DNA of 64,000 nucleotides from Rotaria socialis (taxonomy: Eukaryota; Rotifera; Eurotatoria; Philodinida; Philodinidae). Each line of letters opens with the position of its first letter. Position 1 is the first letter of the stretch. The translations under genes were made by a program, and so were the position numbers. The notes under the pieces were generated by a model. That model was not told the origin of the DNA and made no database searches. It worked only from the letters and a program-made list of their open reading frames with translations. The stretch covers positions 46,040 through 110,039 of the forward strand of contig CAJNYU010002427.1 in the NCBI GenBank assembly GCA_905331475.1. Reading direction: 5' to 3'. Positions 48,505-61,299 of the stretch are shown here, piece by piece.

Positions 48505-50057
48505 TAGAAAGTACATATTCCTTTCCAAGCATCTTTTATGCTATATAAAATGAGATATTATTCTATTTCATGATGCTTAGAGTGGGAAAAAGCTTACGCT
48601 AAAAAAGGATTTTTTTCAGCATATATGTCAAACTTGAAAATTGAAAATTGAAAATTTTCAACTTTTAAGTCAATAACATTTTGAAGAATCGTGACTCACA
48701 CATATATTGCTATGAGTTGAAAGATGAAATTTTCTATTTTCAACTGAATTCAAGTTTGACACTACTGTTTTTCAGTTGACTCTCTATACAGCAAACTTGC
48801 CCAGAGACCCGATAGAAATGTTGCAAACCATGAAAAGCATTTGAGTTGAGTCTCTTGCTTTTCTTTTTCTTTGCTTTATCTCATTCTTATAGTATGACTA
48901 TTACCTTCAGATGAACTACGGCGTACATGCTCTCGATTATTATTCAAACGTAGAACTAGTACGCGAGTACGTTTTCATTCGAGATGACCGTTCACTGCAG
49001 TTGCTTTCTACTGATTGCAATATATTGTGACTGACATCTTTCATCATTCACAAGTATTAACAATAGTTGGTTATTCATCGATCGAAAATGTATGCTGATG
49101 GCTGTTCGCTCTCTTTCTCGTTGAAAATTGCAGCAGCTTTATCAGGTGTTGATTTTAATCCTCCGCTCCCATTATTCTAGCAGCATTTTATACCTGTGAA
49201 TAGTTTGATTATATATACTGTGACGTGTATTCAATGCAATCATAATAGCAACGAGAATACATAGTTTGCATAGTAACATTATACAGTGCGTGCTTTTTGT
49301 ATGACAAACTTACTGTCTCATAATTTCCCAGAATATGCAGACCATTTTTCTTATGCTCATCAGATAGTTTGCATAAGAAAACAGGCAGTATAACATCTGT
49401 ATTACTTTTGTAGCGATCTTACGAAATTTAAACATACGTTAACGCAAAAATTTGTTCTTTATATTTCAATGTCATCCTAGACAACCAGGTAATAGTTACA
49501 ATTTATATAGAAGTTCGAAGTAGAACATAGTTTGAGTACACCGATTATATTTTCAAATGACATACATTTTTCAACTATCAATCAAGAGTATTCTTCCTAT
49601 GACTGTTAGTAAATTGACCTTGCATTAAGCAAAAAATCCTTGTTTATGTATCATGTTATAAATATTTTGCACATTAAAATGAAACCAAAAACAATAATAT
49701 TAACATACTGGTTTACTCTGATAAGCATAAAAATTGATACGCAATTAACAGTTTGTTAAAAGAAAGTGAAAAAAAAAATATTTCAAGTATTTATTAATTG
49801 CATCGCTCATTTCTATTTTTATCACACAATTTCATCTTTATTTTCTTCTCAGTGATTACCAAGGGAAAACATCAAGAAATATTATATCGTCACCTGTATA
49901 TAATGTCGTCCATACGTTTTTAATTCATAATAGAAAAATACGCATTCAATCTTCAAAATATAAACATATACATTGCTTTCTGTCATATTACCTATAAAAC
50001 AAAACGCGTATAGGCACTCGATTATTTTATATTATTCGATTGACCCAGGCCTTATCT
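48505..50057. other. Spacer with an imperfect inverted repeat
   Basis: GTCAAACTTGAA near 48626 recurs inverted near 48750, with A/T-rich sequence between that could form a stem; it may be another small decayed element. The rest is the upstream flank of the first carbonic anhydrase gene. Confidence 0.35.
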
Positions 50058-51150
50058 ATGAAGACTTATGGTGTCTGTATAATAACAATCTTATTCGTAT
50101 GTGTTTCTGCCAATCAATGGAATTATGGTCATCTTGGTCCCGATGTCTGGAGTGAATATTATCCATTATGTGCTGGTAAATCGCAATCGCCAATAAATAT
50201 TTTAACAGCGTGCACTCTTTATAGAGATATTAAACCATTTGAATTTATTTCAACACATGCTACAAAAAATTATTTTACAGTAAAAAATAATGGACATACT
50301 ATTATTAGTATCATGAGTACTGCCTATGAACAATTATCGGTTCAATTAAGAGGTGGAGGCTTAAATGGAACATTTGACTTTGTAAATTTTCATTTACATT
50401 GGGGAGAAAATTATAAATCAGGCAGTGAACATCAAGTGTAACTATACAGAGAAAATCATTCTGCTTTATATATTTTTTAATTTGCTTTTTGAAAACGTTT
50501 TTCTTAGAAATGGTATTAAATATGCTGGCGAAATACATTTTGTATATAAAAATTATTTAACATCTCAAATGGCTGTACTTGCTTTATTTATGCAAAGTTA
50601 TGTAGATCATACAAAAATTATTTCCGATAATAATGATCAAACACGTGACGAATGGCAACGATATTTTGATATGACACGCTTATTACGATCTGAAAATGAT
50701 TCAGTTCTATTAGATTTAAATGTCACGTCACTTATGGGTGAAAATTTACAAGACTTTTGGAGATATGAAGGTTCATTGACTACACCACCATGTACAGAAG
50801 GTATTATTTGGACAATATTTACTCAACCGATTATTTTTATCGAGGAACAATTAAAACTTCTACGAGATAATGTTTTCTTTGAGGATTATCGTGGCCCTCA
50901 ACCATTGTATAATAGAATAGTGTATCGAAATTTTCTTCATGAAACACTATCCACAATACCTGATTATAATCGATGTGTATCCGGTTTTCAGAATGAAACC
51001 ACCGTGGGAAAACATTTCATGTTTCACTTAATATATTATTCAAAATATCTATTTTTCTTGGTTTTCATGATTTTAAATTTAATTTTCATGCTTATTTTAT
51101 TTGTTTTCTTGAAAAAGCGTTATCTCATATGGAGAAAAAAATTTGAATAA
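50058..51150 (+). CDS. Alpha carbonic anhydrase 1 of the cluster, membrane-anchored
   Basis: Exons 50058-50437 and 50508-51150 join in phase 2 to 340 residues. It should hydrate CO2 to bicarbonate outside the cell. The signal peptide is residues 1-18 (MKTYGVCIITILFVCVSA). The zinc His triad is present: FHLHWGEN gives two and GEIHFVY the third. The proton-shuttle His is in NNGHTI, and Thr of LTTPPCTEG is kept. A C-terminal helix (FFLVFMILNLIFMLILF) followed by KKRYLIWRKK anchors it in the plasma membrane. Several NxS/T sites fit secretion. An acceptor CCCAG lies 9 nt before this ATG; a Met 18 nt upstream is also in frame. Confidence 0.9.
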
Positions 51151-51899
51151 ATAAATTAGCGTAGAATAGATTGAAAAGTTCAAAGAAATGTTTCAATCTA
51201 AGAAATACTTTTACTGTTCTTGGCTAAGAAACAAAATATTTCGGATTGATAGAATCATTTTGCGCAAGTTTGCACTCGACAAGGTCTACTGAAAATAGCG
51301 TATGAGGAAATGCACTCATATGTTCTAATAGAAAATATTTGCTAAAAGCAAGACGGAGAAGTTCGAATTAGTTTTATTCTTATCGTACAGAGTGGCTGTT
51401 TTTTCGTTTGTCACATATCATCAGATCTAGGGGTGATGTTATTTTTAACTCATCTTGGATTTTTTATGACGCTCTCAGTGATGTAATTGCCTTTACCTTT
51501 TGAACAACTGTGTACAATTGAGTTCATGCGATGGAGAAAAATCTGAGCTTTGAAATCGAACAAAATAGATCAATGGCAATTACTATTGAAAACAATATGT
51601 CCACATTAAAACTATAATATAACTCATTGTCATGAATATTATTTTTACTGAAATGATATTTATCCTAAAATAAATTATCAAGATAAAAAAAAACAATGAT
51701 TATGTGCAACTTCACAGATGTCAATAATGAAATACAGGCCTACCTTAGCTTGAGGCAACTTCAATTTCTGTCACTTTTATTTAATGTCTCTTTTCTCAAA
51801 TAAAAAATACACTATTTGGATGTTTCTGGCCTCCCCAAAATTTTCACATATTCGTGCCTATATAAATATTATATCTTTTTTTTAATTATGAATATAGTG
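51151..51899. other. Spacer between carbonic anhydrase genes 1 and 2
   Basis: AT-rich. A TATA-like CTATATAAAT lies at 51858-51867. A pyrimidine tract and the AG at 51896-51897 come just before the gene 2 ATG and suggest a trans-splice acceptor. Confidence 0.45.
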
Positions 51900-52952
51900 A
51901 TGCATCAAGTACTTCGTTTCATATCATTCTTTTTCTTGGTGACTTATGCTACACATGAGCATGATTGGGATTATGGTGAAAATGGACCTGATGTCTGGCA
52001 TGAAAGATATCCTAACTGTGCTGGTCAATTACAATCACCCATCGATATTTTAACAGCTTGTACAACATATAAAAATTTTACACCATTCACATTTGGAGCT
52101 GGCTATAACGAAGAACATAATTTTACGATTCGAAATAATGGACATACAATTGTTGGTACATTCAATAATGAAACTTATCTATCAACTTTGAGACTTAGAG
52201 GAGGTGATATCAAAGGTACATTTGAATTTGTAAATTTTCACCTTCATTGGGGAGAAAATCATAGATCAGGTAGTGAACATGAAGTGTAAGTATTTAAATT
52301 ATGTAATTTTTCAATGATCTCTCTCAATACATGTTTATTTTTGTGTTTGAAAAGAAATGGCATAAAGTATCCAGGTGAAATTCATTTTGTCTATGCCAAT
52401 CCGAGTACAAATCAAACGGCGGTTCTTGGCATATTCATGCAAAGTATATTTCTTCAAAACGAAACAGAAAAAAGTTCTGTTCATTTATTGGACGAAGAAT
52501 CACGAAGAGAATGGAAACGATTTTTTGATTTAGCACAAACATTAACGGACGAGGATAACTCAACAGTAGTTAATTTGAGTTTGTCATTACTGATGGGCGA
52601 CAATTTACAAGATTTTTGGCGATATGAAGGCTCATTCACTACTCCTCCATGTACAGAAGGCGTTATTTGGACAATATTTAAAGAACCGATCTTTTTTGTT
52701 GAAAGTGAATTCAGTAGCTTTCGACGAAAGATTTATTTCGAAGATTATCGTCGTCCACAACCATTGTATACTCGAGATATTTATCGAAATTTTTTTAATG
52801 AAACATTATCGTCAATACCAGATTATCAGTGTTGTCCAAAAAAAGATGTAAATTCATCAACAAATAGCTTGATATTTTCATTCAATAAACTTAACTATTC
52901 GAAATATTTTATTTATTTTTTTGTTTTGATCTGTTTGTTGCCTATACTTTAG
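51900..52952 (+). CDS. Alpha carbonic anhydrase 2 of the cluster
   Basis: Exons 51900-52285 and 52355-52952 join in phase 2 to 327 residues. The intron is at the same position and phase as in copies 1, 3 and 4. The signal peptide begins MHQVLRFISFFFLVTYA. The active site looks complete: FHLHWGEN and GEIHFVY for zinc, NNGHTI for proton transfer, FTTPPCTEG for the Thr gate. A short hydrophobic C-terminus (YFIYFFVLICLLPIL) with nothing after it fits a GPI-attachment signal rather than a true transmembrane helix. An in-frame Met 12 nt upstream exists, but the AG at 51896-51897 separates it from the chosen start. Confidence 0.9.
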
Positions 52953-54487
52953 TTGACTTTTCGTTATATCGACCTGTCAAGTTTTTTTTTAGCCACTTTT
53001 TGTATCTATGCTCATATGACATAGCAATCATTGTTGACTTTGCTCTAAGATTTCCAAAATTAAAAATCGATCCTTTTGTCTCATCATTCGATTCTTTTAA
53101 TATTCTACGATTACCATGAATTGCAAAAAGGCAGTTGCTTAAACCCGAAATATTTCAACAATATAGCGTGCGTTTCAACGTTGGATATAAGTTGATTATG
53201 GGTCTATGAACTGGAATAAATTAATCTATATCTATATTTAAAGTTAATTTACATATATTTTAAGGTTTTTCTCGCATAACTCGATCACCGCAATACAAAT
53301 TAAATTAGTGCAAAATTTCATAATATGATCAGTACCAAACAACGCTAACGCGCTTGTCCTCTATTATAAGTATGATATATTCCCTATTTTGTTTTTGTGT
53401 AGTACTTTATATTTTTTCGTTATCTTCCTAAGGGTCAGTGTTTTTTTCGCAATAATCATGTTCTCTTTGCTGTACTTTTCTATTACTCAATATCTGATTT
53501 GTGGAAGATCAATAACTATTCTCTAACAGTTGACCTTTCTTCTTAAATAGAAACACCTCTATTAATCCAATTGGTTATAACTATCGTAAAATATTCTTAT
53601 AGCATCCTAAATTTAATTGCAAGGCAGAAATGAAAATACTTTCTATGTTAAATATCTTATACGCAAAAAATATGTTCAGGATATGCATCTATCGATAATA
53701 AAATTTTTGTATATTTACTTTTTCTGCTTATACATTTACTTATCATATATCTAACTGCATGCAACTCTATTCCCTGAGAAATTGACACAGACCTCGATGA
53801 TTCGCTATATAAAAAGGTGATAATTTAGACATCGACACACAAAAACATGAATATTGTAAGCAATGATAACTATAGATAAAATATTTGTAGTTGCCAAATA
53901 AAATAAGACTAACGTATGATGTACATCATTCCTTTTTGAAAATATGCGATAGATAATCTTTGTCAAAGTAAAATAGTAAAATGCACACTATCATCGACGT
54001 ACCGTATGTATATTTCTCTTTCCTGTAGGAAATTACATTCATATCTGTTTTTTGCTTTGCTTAAACAATGAATTTGAATAATGATTTATTTATTTTCAAA
54101 TAGTATCTTAGAAACTTTTTAAAAAATAGTGTCTAAATTGTGATGTTACATCAAAGTTGAACTGTCACGATTATCGATCTAACAATCAAAAGAACAATAA
54201 ACCAAGCATAAAAAATATGATCAGTTGCTTTTTATGTCTAAATTAGACATTGCGCAATAAAACATTCGGAATCAAACCAAATTTCAACAGTATCCTTTAC
54301 ATATGACACAACATTAGCAGTTAACACGTTTTCAATTTTGTGCTTAAATACTTCAAGGCGAAAACGTCATTCATTATCAAACTGATTGGACGAGTACAAA
54401 TGCTATTAGTCAAATATCTTCGTCAAAGAACAAAAACTAAATTATTCATCCACGAACAGAATACAGTTAACTACAAGAACAATCAAC
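52953..54487. other. Spacer between carbonic anhydrase genes 2 and 3
   Basis: About 1.5 kb of AT-rich sequence. No leftover carbonic anhydrase exon or other gene is seen. Confidence 0.5.
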
Positions 54488-55532
54488 ATGCATTTTCATT
54501 TGACACTAGTAATTTTTCTATTGTTTCAGTCAATTAATACATCTTTTTCAACCGAAGTTGAATGGAATTATGGTGAATATGGACCAGATGTTTGGAATGA
54601 ATTTAATGGAACTTGCGGAGAAATTTATCAATCACCTATAAATATTAAAACAGCGTGTACTGTCTATCAATCATTTCCGCCTTTCCAGTTTTCACCCAAC
54701 TATAATCAAACGCAAGATTTCCTAGTTACAAATAATGGACATGGTATTAGTGCCACACAGGCTAATGCAAGTGCATATCCTATGACACACACTGGTGGTG
54801 GTTTAGATGGAACATTTCAATTTACTAATTTTCATATTCATTGGGGTGAAAACTACAACGTGGGTAGTGAACATCAAATGTGAGCAGATTTTCTTTGAAT
54901 AAACTTCCCGCTTTGCTTCCTCTTCTTCCAATCTTTTCAGAAATAGTATAAAGTATGCTGGTGAAATTCATTTTGTTCATATGAACTACGAAACAAATAA
55001 ATATGGTATAGTCGGAGTACTCATTGATAGCAATAGATCATCACAATCGAGTAGCTCGCAGTTAGGTCGCCGAATAATAAAGAGACAAACTTCTAATACT
55101 GGTGGCGTCACACAAGTAACTACATGGGAAAGTTACGCTTCAATAGTTAGCCAATTAAATTATACAAATGCTTCGGCTACAATCAGATTTTAATTATCAA
55201 CTTTGATGACTACGGATTTCAACATATTTTATCGCTATACAGGTTCCAAAACAACACCTCCATGTATAGAAGGCTCTTCTTGGACTGTATTCAAAACACC
55301 TATTTATTTTAATAATGAAGCATTAGAATCTTTTCGTCCTGTACAACCATTGGATGGGCGAATGGTATATCGAAGCTTTCCCAATGATACTGTATCATCT
55401 ATATCTGACTATTATTGTTGTACACAAAATGCTGGTAGAAGTTTTTCTGGTGTATTTTTAATTTCATTGATCGGTAAACAATTATTCTTATTTTCATGGC
55501 TTTTCACATTTTACGTTTTGTTACGAGACTAA
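54488..55532 (+). pseudogene. Alpha carbonic anhydrase 3 of the cluster with one in-frame stop
   Basis: Exons 54488-54879 and 54941-55532 join in phase as in the other copies, and the reading frame is continuous across 328 codons except for one TAA at 55191-55193. That codon aligns with the Ser of NLSLSLLMG in copy 2, and the frame resumes at once (LSTLM, FYRYTGSKTTPPC). The signal peptide and all active-site residues are present (FHIHWGEN, GEIHFVH, NNGHGI). It differs from its sisters by an RRIIKRQTSNTGG insertion and by loss of the FEDYRG segment before PVQPLDGR. The C-terminus is hydrophobic, GPI-signal-like. No GT..AG pair can remove the stop. It may be a recent nonsense copy, an allele, a sequencing error or a readthrough product. 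Confidence 0.75.
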
Positions 55533-56579
55533 ACTATTTTTTGCATTTGATGCAAAGGAATAAACATTTGCTCTTATCGGTCGAACTGCGTCATACAACG
55601 TTTTTTAAAATTTTTTGTTAGCATGAAGTACTAAAATTGTAGAAGAGAAATGTTGATAACGGATCACCGAGAGAGCTAAACCCAATGAAGAAGAGATAAA
55701 TTCTATGAGATACGATACGAACTGTTTTAAACTATCTATCGAACTCTTATTAAGTCAGAAAGTATATCGGACCATTCTTTTTATTTGATTGCTAAAGATA
55801 GGCATCTCTCTGAATTGGTCACGTGACTGACTATTGACATTGTGCAAAATAACGAGATAAGTATGAAACATTCAAATTGTGTTATTGACTTGTAGCAAAC
55901 AATGTGATCAATATTTTTCAGTCTGGCATTAATTATGATAGCTGGATTGCCCATATTTAAATAGCTAAATTCAGTTTTACATTGCAATTAGAAGTTCCAT
56001 AACAATCGATAACGGGAGAGCTAACTCAACTAGAACAAAAATTTAGAATTAATCAATCAGGAACTCACCGAGTAACTACCTTAGCTATCTCTTTTAAGAT
56101 TATACTTAATGTCATGCAAAGAAACACTTTAGCAAAATACGCAATTACTTAATATTTATCTTTTAAAAATTGTATTATATGTATTTACTGAATACACATG
56201 AGTCATTTATATTTATTTGAAAAATAGAAAAATAAATTATCATTCAATGCCATTGATAATTGCTGTAATAGTATCAAAATATTTAGAAGTGCGCAATTGA
56301 AATAGGCTATTTAAGACTAAAGTCTTTTAATAAATACTAAAATATTCACAAATAAAAAAATATGTCCTTCAAGTACCTACTCGGGCTAAAATATAAACAA
56401 ATAACAGAAGAGAACCCCCAAAAAAGCAATTACAAGAAACAAGGAACTTAATAATTGTTAATGTTTCTATTGACAAAATCAATAGACTTATTTGCTAGAA
56501 CACTTTCAATATTAAAGAAAAAAACAACACATATTTTTCAATCTTACACAAATCATAGTGAAATCAAGTAGTTCTATAT
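55533..56579. other. Spacer between carbonic anhydrase genes 3 and 4
   Basis: AT-rich with no recognisable gene. Confidence 0.5.
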
Positions 56580-57597
56580 ATGTACGTTCAGCTATTTACT
56601 GAATTATACTTGATTACTTTTCCTCTATCAATGTTTGCGATTTGGAATTATGGTGAATTTGGTCCGGATGTTTGGGACGATGAATATCCATCTTGTGCAG
56701 GTCGTTCTCAATCTCCTGTTAATATAAGAACGGCATGTACAATTTATCAATCATTTGAACCATTTCATTTTGCACAAGATTATAATGTATCACATAATTT
56801 TACACTAATAAATAATGGTCATTCTATACTTGCGAGGTACTCCCCTGAAAATAATGAAACACTATTTCAAGTAACTGGTGGTGGTTTAAATGGAACATTT
56901 GAATTTTTAAATTTTCATCTTCATTGGGGTCAAAACTATAAATCTGGTAGTGAACATCAAATGTATGTCATCATTTCGCAAAATTTTCCATTAGTTTTTG
57001 TTTTCTTATAGAAATAGTAAAAAATACGCCGGCGAAATACATATTGTTTATGTCAATCGTAGAACACGTCAGTTAGCTGTCATCGCAATATTTATGCAAA
57101 GTGATCGAAGTATTGATTTGAATGAAACAAAAAATACTTATAAAATTCAAAATACGACATTGAATGAATGGGAAAGATACTTTTCAACAGCTAGAACATT
57201 ACAATATTCAAATATTTCCATTGTATTAAGTTTAAATCTAGCAAAATTAATGGGCAATAATTTCAATGAATTTTGGAGATATCAAGGTTCGTTAACAACA
57301 CCTCCATGTACTGAAAATATTATTTGGACTGTATTTAAAGCTCCAATTATATTTACTGAAAATGAACTGAATAGTTTTCGTAAGAATATTTTTATTGAAG
57401 ATTATCGTGGTCCACAACCACTGTACAATAGAACTGTATATCAAAATTTCGTAAATGAAACAAAATTATCAGTATCGGATTATAATTGTTGTTTGAAAGA
57501 TTTAAAGAATTATACAAATAATTTTTCTATAAGACAAGTAAATACAAATAACTTTTTATTCATCTTAGCTTATGTACTGGAAACTTTTTCATTCTAA
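56580..57597 (+). CDS. Alpha carbonic anhydrase 4 of the cluster
   Basis: Exons 56580-56962 and 57012-57597 join in phase 2 to 322 residues. Zinc His are in FHLHWGQN and GEIHIVY, the shuttle His is in NNGHSI, and LTTPPCTEN keeps the Thr. The segment EDYRGPQPLYNR is almost identical to copy 1, so copies 1 and 4 look closest there. The N-terminal hydrophobic stretch (LFTELYLITFPLSMFA) is a plausible signal peptide. The C-terminus ends in a short hydrophobic run (NFLFILAYVLETFSF) as in GPI-anchored forms. Many NxT/S sites are present. Confidence 0.9.
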
Positions 57598-58259
57598 GAT
57601 CTCTTCTTATAAGAAGAGAGTTTGGATGTATCATAAATGATTGTGAAAACTGTTTTCTTACTTTTTAGACTACGATGAATATATCTTGAGGGTGTGGGTG
57701 TGGGTGTACACGCGTTGTCCGCCTTTCCTAGCAGCCACACTTGGTGTAGTTTTGACGTGTTTGCGTTTGTCGTGAATCGCTTTAAAAGCGTTTGATACAT
57801 AGTTAGATATTGAAGAGAAGAAAACCGGGGCGGAAATGCAGTTATCTGGAATTTTCAATATGTAGTGCCTAAATCGATTTTCGTGGAAGTTTCAGTCCGA
57901 AAGCTCTCCCACACCAAATTCAGAGTAGCATCGAAGGAATGTGAAAAATAATTTTAGATTCGTAGTATTTTTTAGCTAGGGGATAGGATCAGCCGAATAT
58001 TTGTTAAAAAGCGATTTTCCCCTTGATTGTTGGCATAATTTATAAAAATGAAAATCTGAATATATTTAAGGGGCTGCCAGTTTGACGATCTTTATCTTTT
58101 GCTTTGGAATGGTTTTTAAGTGGGCGCGATCTTTTTCATTTATTTTCAAATTGTGAATAGTTATTCAGATGTCGATTTATATTCGAACTCGAACTAGGCA
58201 TCTCATGAAATATGTTTAAAAATTCAATCGATATCCTTCTTTTACGAATAAGCTGATAA
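57598..58259. other. Spacer with telomere-like tract
   Basis: Contains a TGTGGG-type tract at 57689-57708. No gene is seen; base composition is less AT-rich from 57690 to 58100. Confidence 0.4.
57689..57708 (+). repeat. Interstitial TGTGGG telomere-like tract
   Basis: GGGTGTGGGTGTGGGTGT, nearly three units of TGTGGG. It marks the start of the degraded right part of the window, as might be left by an old end-healing or a subterminal element; chance is not excluded. Confidence 0.45.
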
Positions 58260-58484
58260 ATGCAACAGAGTTCTCATGGTTATGAGTTTATTATGACTAT
58301 TGCAGATGCATATACACGACTGATATTCTATAGAAAATCAAAACATGACAATTATAATCCATCATTTCATTGTCGGTCAGAGTTTTCTTTTTCAATATAT
58401 TTTTTTCGTCATGAACAAATGATTAGAACAAAATTAATTAAAGAAATAAGCGACCAATGTGGAATGTTGGCGATTGATAAATAA
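58260..58484 (+). pseudogene. Possible retroelement integrase remnant
   Basis: A 74-codon frame contains HGYEFIMTIADAYTRL, which resembles the first catalytic Asp region of DDE integrases (hydrophobic strand, D, then S/T-R). The second Asp and the Glu are not found, and flanking sequence is not coding. The match is short. Confidence 0.3.
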
Positions 58485-59149
58485 GATGGATATTTGGTAG
58501 TCTTTTATGCACATGCAATTTTATGAAAAATCATGACATTGAAGTCTGAATTGACTATTTTTTCTCTGTTTTGCTCGAGTTCACGGTTGAATATTTTTTG
58601 TTGTCATGAATGAATGTTGAGGATATGTTATATTGTAGATACAAATGTCTGATGGATAATGAGTATTCATATGTAAATGATGATATAATGTCTAAAATGG
58701 AAATTTTGAAACGAAAACATATTATTTTCAGCTCATCGGTACTGCTTTCAAATATATCATTGTCAATAAGAACTCGTTATCCGAGAAAGATTAAGGAGAG
58801 AAATGAAAATGATCAGCTACTGTTGAAGATATAAACGTTTGATTGAGATGTAGTTTGAAAATGTAGATGTTGTACTATTGAAGATCGAGACCGAAGTTGT
58901 TCTTGATTGTTTGGCTTACTCTTTGTTTTTTCTGATATTGTATAGTTAGGAGTATGAGTTTATGGATATTGAATGTATGAAAAAAATGAGAACACTGTAC
59001 GAATTTGTTGTACTATTTATGTATGTTTTATGTTTGGAAGTGTTGGATATATTTTGCAGATTTTAGCTCGTCAGAATTTTGATTAAAAAATTGCACACCG
59101 TATGGAGAGAAAGTGTTCAGATTGATTCGGAAGAGTAGTTTTTTTCTGA

Positions 59150-60200
59150 TTTTTAGATTACAGTAAGTCGAGTATTCTTGACTTAGCAGAGCTGATGGCT
59201 GAAGCTGTTGGTAAAGACGAATCGAATGTAGAACGAGATGAAATTGTCGCAGACGATGAATTTGATGGTACTAGCACAACAGTAACAATTCCTGGAAATA
59301 AAATGAAAATGAAACATGTACATGAGAAAGTTGTTTTCAATGACGGAACAGCTGTTGGTGTTTTAAGCAATCTGATGGATCGTACACGCACGATGCATTT
59401 GCATGAAGCCGACGTCACCAATTGATATGATGTTGTATCGGGTTGATCCGTTTCATTCGACGTTAATGACGTTGCATGAAAAGCCTGATAACTTTTTGAG
59501 AATCCTCAAAAAGGAAACAATTTATATAACTGGTTCGAAGCGCAATATTTTCGTGTGTATTTCCAATATTTGACTTTTGAAAGTTTTTTTTCTAAAAGCG
59601 TTTATATTAGGGGGCATCGCCTGGTGATTTCATAGCTGCTGAATTAGCCAGTCAAGCAGCATCCATGGTAGCTGATGCTTTACTTGAATGCTTCATCCTG
59701 TGGTCGACAGATGATGAGTTCAGTAGAATATACAGCGCAAAGAGTATTAGATGATTTTATTTAAGTAAATTAAGATGTAAAATATGGTTTTACAATTTTA
59801 GGAAGTCAAGAAGGTGTGCTGGGCAACGTTTCAGCTCGATTAAATAAAGGCGCACTTGCTTGTTATCGAATTACTGGACTGCGTGCTTTAATTGAGGCAG
59901 CATTTGATATGATAGCTCAATACGCAGCAGAATACGTTACTTTCGGCACAGGTGTAGCGGATGAAGGATTTGTTCATCGTCCCTTCAAAATTGCTGGAAA
60001 AAATATGGTTTGTGCATACGGAAAGAGCAGCGTTTGATGATTGATACAGACATTTGCAAGCGAGCTCATGATGTAACAGTCCAGAATGTAGCACAATATA
60101 TGGCTTTAATAAAACTAAATGCTGAAGATAGAAAAAAATTGGTTCACTCGAACGAACCGATCGATGAAAACAACAGGGCGATATATTGCAGGTGAAAAAA
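59150..60200 (+). pseudogene. Broken gene of unknown family
   Basis: Codon-like sequence in several pieces on one strand. Piece 1, about 59168-59425, includes LDLAELMAEAVGKDE and MDRTRTMHLHEADVTN. Piece 2, 59612-59760, has GDFIAAELASQAASMVADAL and then needs a frame change near 59690 (continuing SSVEYTAQRVLDDF). Piece 3, 59810-60037, has LGNVSARLNKGALACYRI, EYVTFGTGVADEGFVHRP and KIAGKNMVCAYGK. GC content and Ala/Gly use are higher than in the flanks. Introns can explain some breaks but not the frame change. I recognise no family. Confidence 0.45.
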
Positions 60201-61260
60201 ATATTGAAGTAACTGATTCGAAGAATAGTAGACAAAAAAACAAGATTAGCCAACATTATAAATCTTTATTTCTCAAACTTTGCAACATCAATGGCTTTTT
60301 TAAATCATTTTTTCTTAATTTCAGACTCAAGCCGATTTTGTTTTCTACTAGAATTTCAATCATATTTTTACCTGTTTTCTTCGACTTAGAAGTCAACAAG
60401 ATCACATTCTCTCACATTCTTTTATGTGACAACTTGAGAATATTCGTTTCAACATTCGTTTTAAATATCTTTTCATTTTAATAAAGAAATAAACTCCAAT
60501 AAGACAATGCAAAAGCTATTATTGACAGGTTATATAACAATAAAAGGTCTTGTATTTGTATCACTCACGATAGTATTGAAAACTGTACGGCGGACATGGT
60601 GTCGTTACTCTATATATTCAGACATTCCTTTGCTTTGCCTGTACAGCTACAGATAATTGATTGATTTAAATGTATACTGATCATGTTTATTTTTGCATGT
60701 GCTTTTTAACATGAATAATTACAACTTTATATTCGAAAAACCTAAACCGAAAGAATACTTTATAATAAAATTACATACTTATGTCAAGAAAATTATGTCG
60801 TCTTACGAATGGTCATATGGCAAACTACAAGAATAGTATTACTCTAACTCTTGATCATTACAATAAGACAGGTACATTAGATTTTAAGGAACTTGATAAC
60901 ATGTGCGTACATATTCTCCCACTTACGCTAGAGATATTTGTGAAGCTTCATCTTTTAAAGAAATATATATTACAACGAAACGATTCTGTTGGCTATAACG
61001 TACCACAATGCTGATAATAAACATTTTTATTTCAAAAAATAGATCACAGTTAGAAAATTCTTGCTTCTTAATTGTAATTTCATTTCGATTTTTTTCTGAA
61101 GTGTATGCACAGACCGATAGCATATTGTCACTTGTAACAATGTACCACCCAATGCCTATTTTCAATCATCGTTCTTTATTACTTCCATCTCTGTTTCAAC
61201 ATATTAATTCTATGTAAATCAATCTCCTTTAATTCATATTTTATTTAAATAGCAAATTAA
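60201..61260. other. Spacer
   Basis: No supported gene. A short frame at 60781-61014 contains KTGTLDFKEL, like half of an EF-hand loop, but position 1 is His and no second hand exists. Confidence 0.35.
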
Positions 61261-61299
61261 TAATAATCAGTGAATTTTCGCACGAGGAAAATAGTCTTT

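Noticed and set aside
59816-60256. Antisense frame of about 120 codons
   Set aside because: It is the shadow of the plus-strand coding piece with FGTGVADEGF, which has the more protein-like composition.
60781-61014. EF-hand-like loop KTGTLDFKEL
   Set aside because: Position 1 of the loop is His, there is no partner hand, and flanks are not coding.
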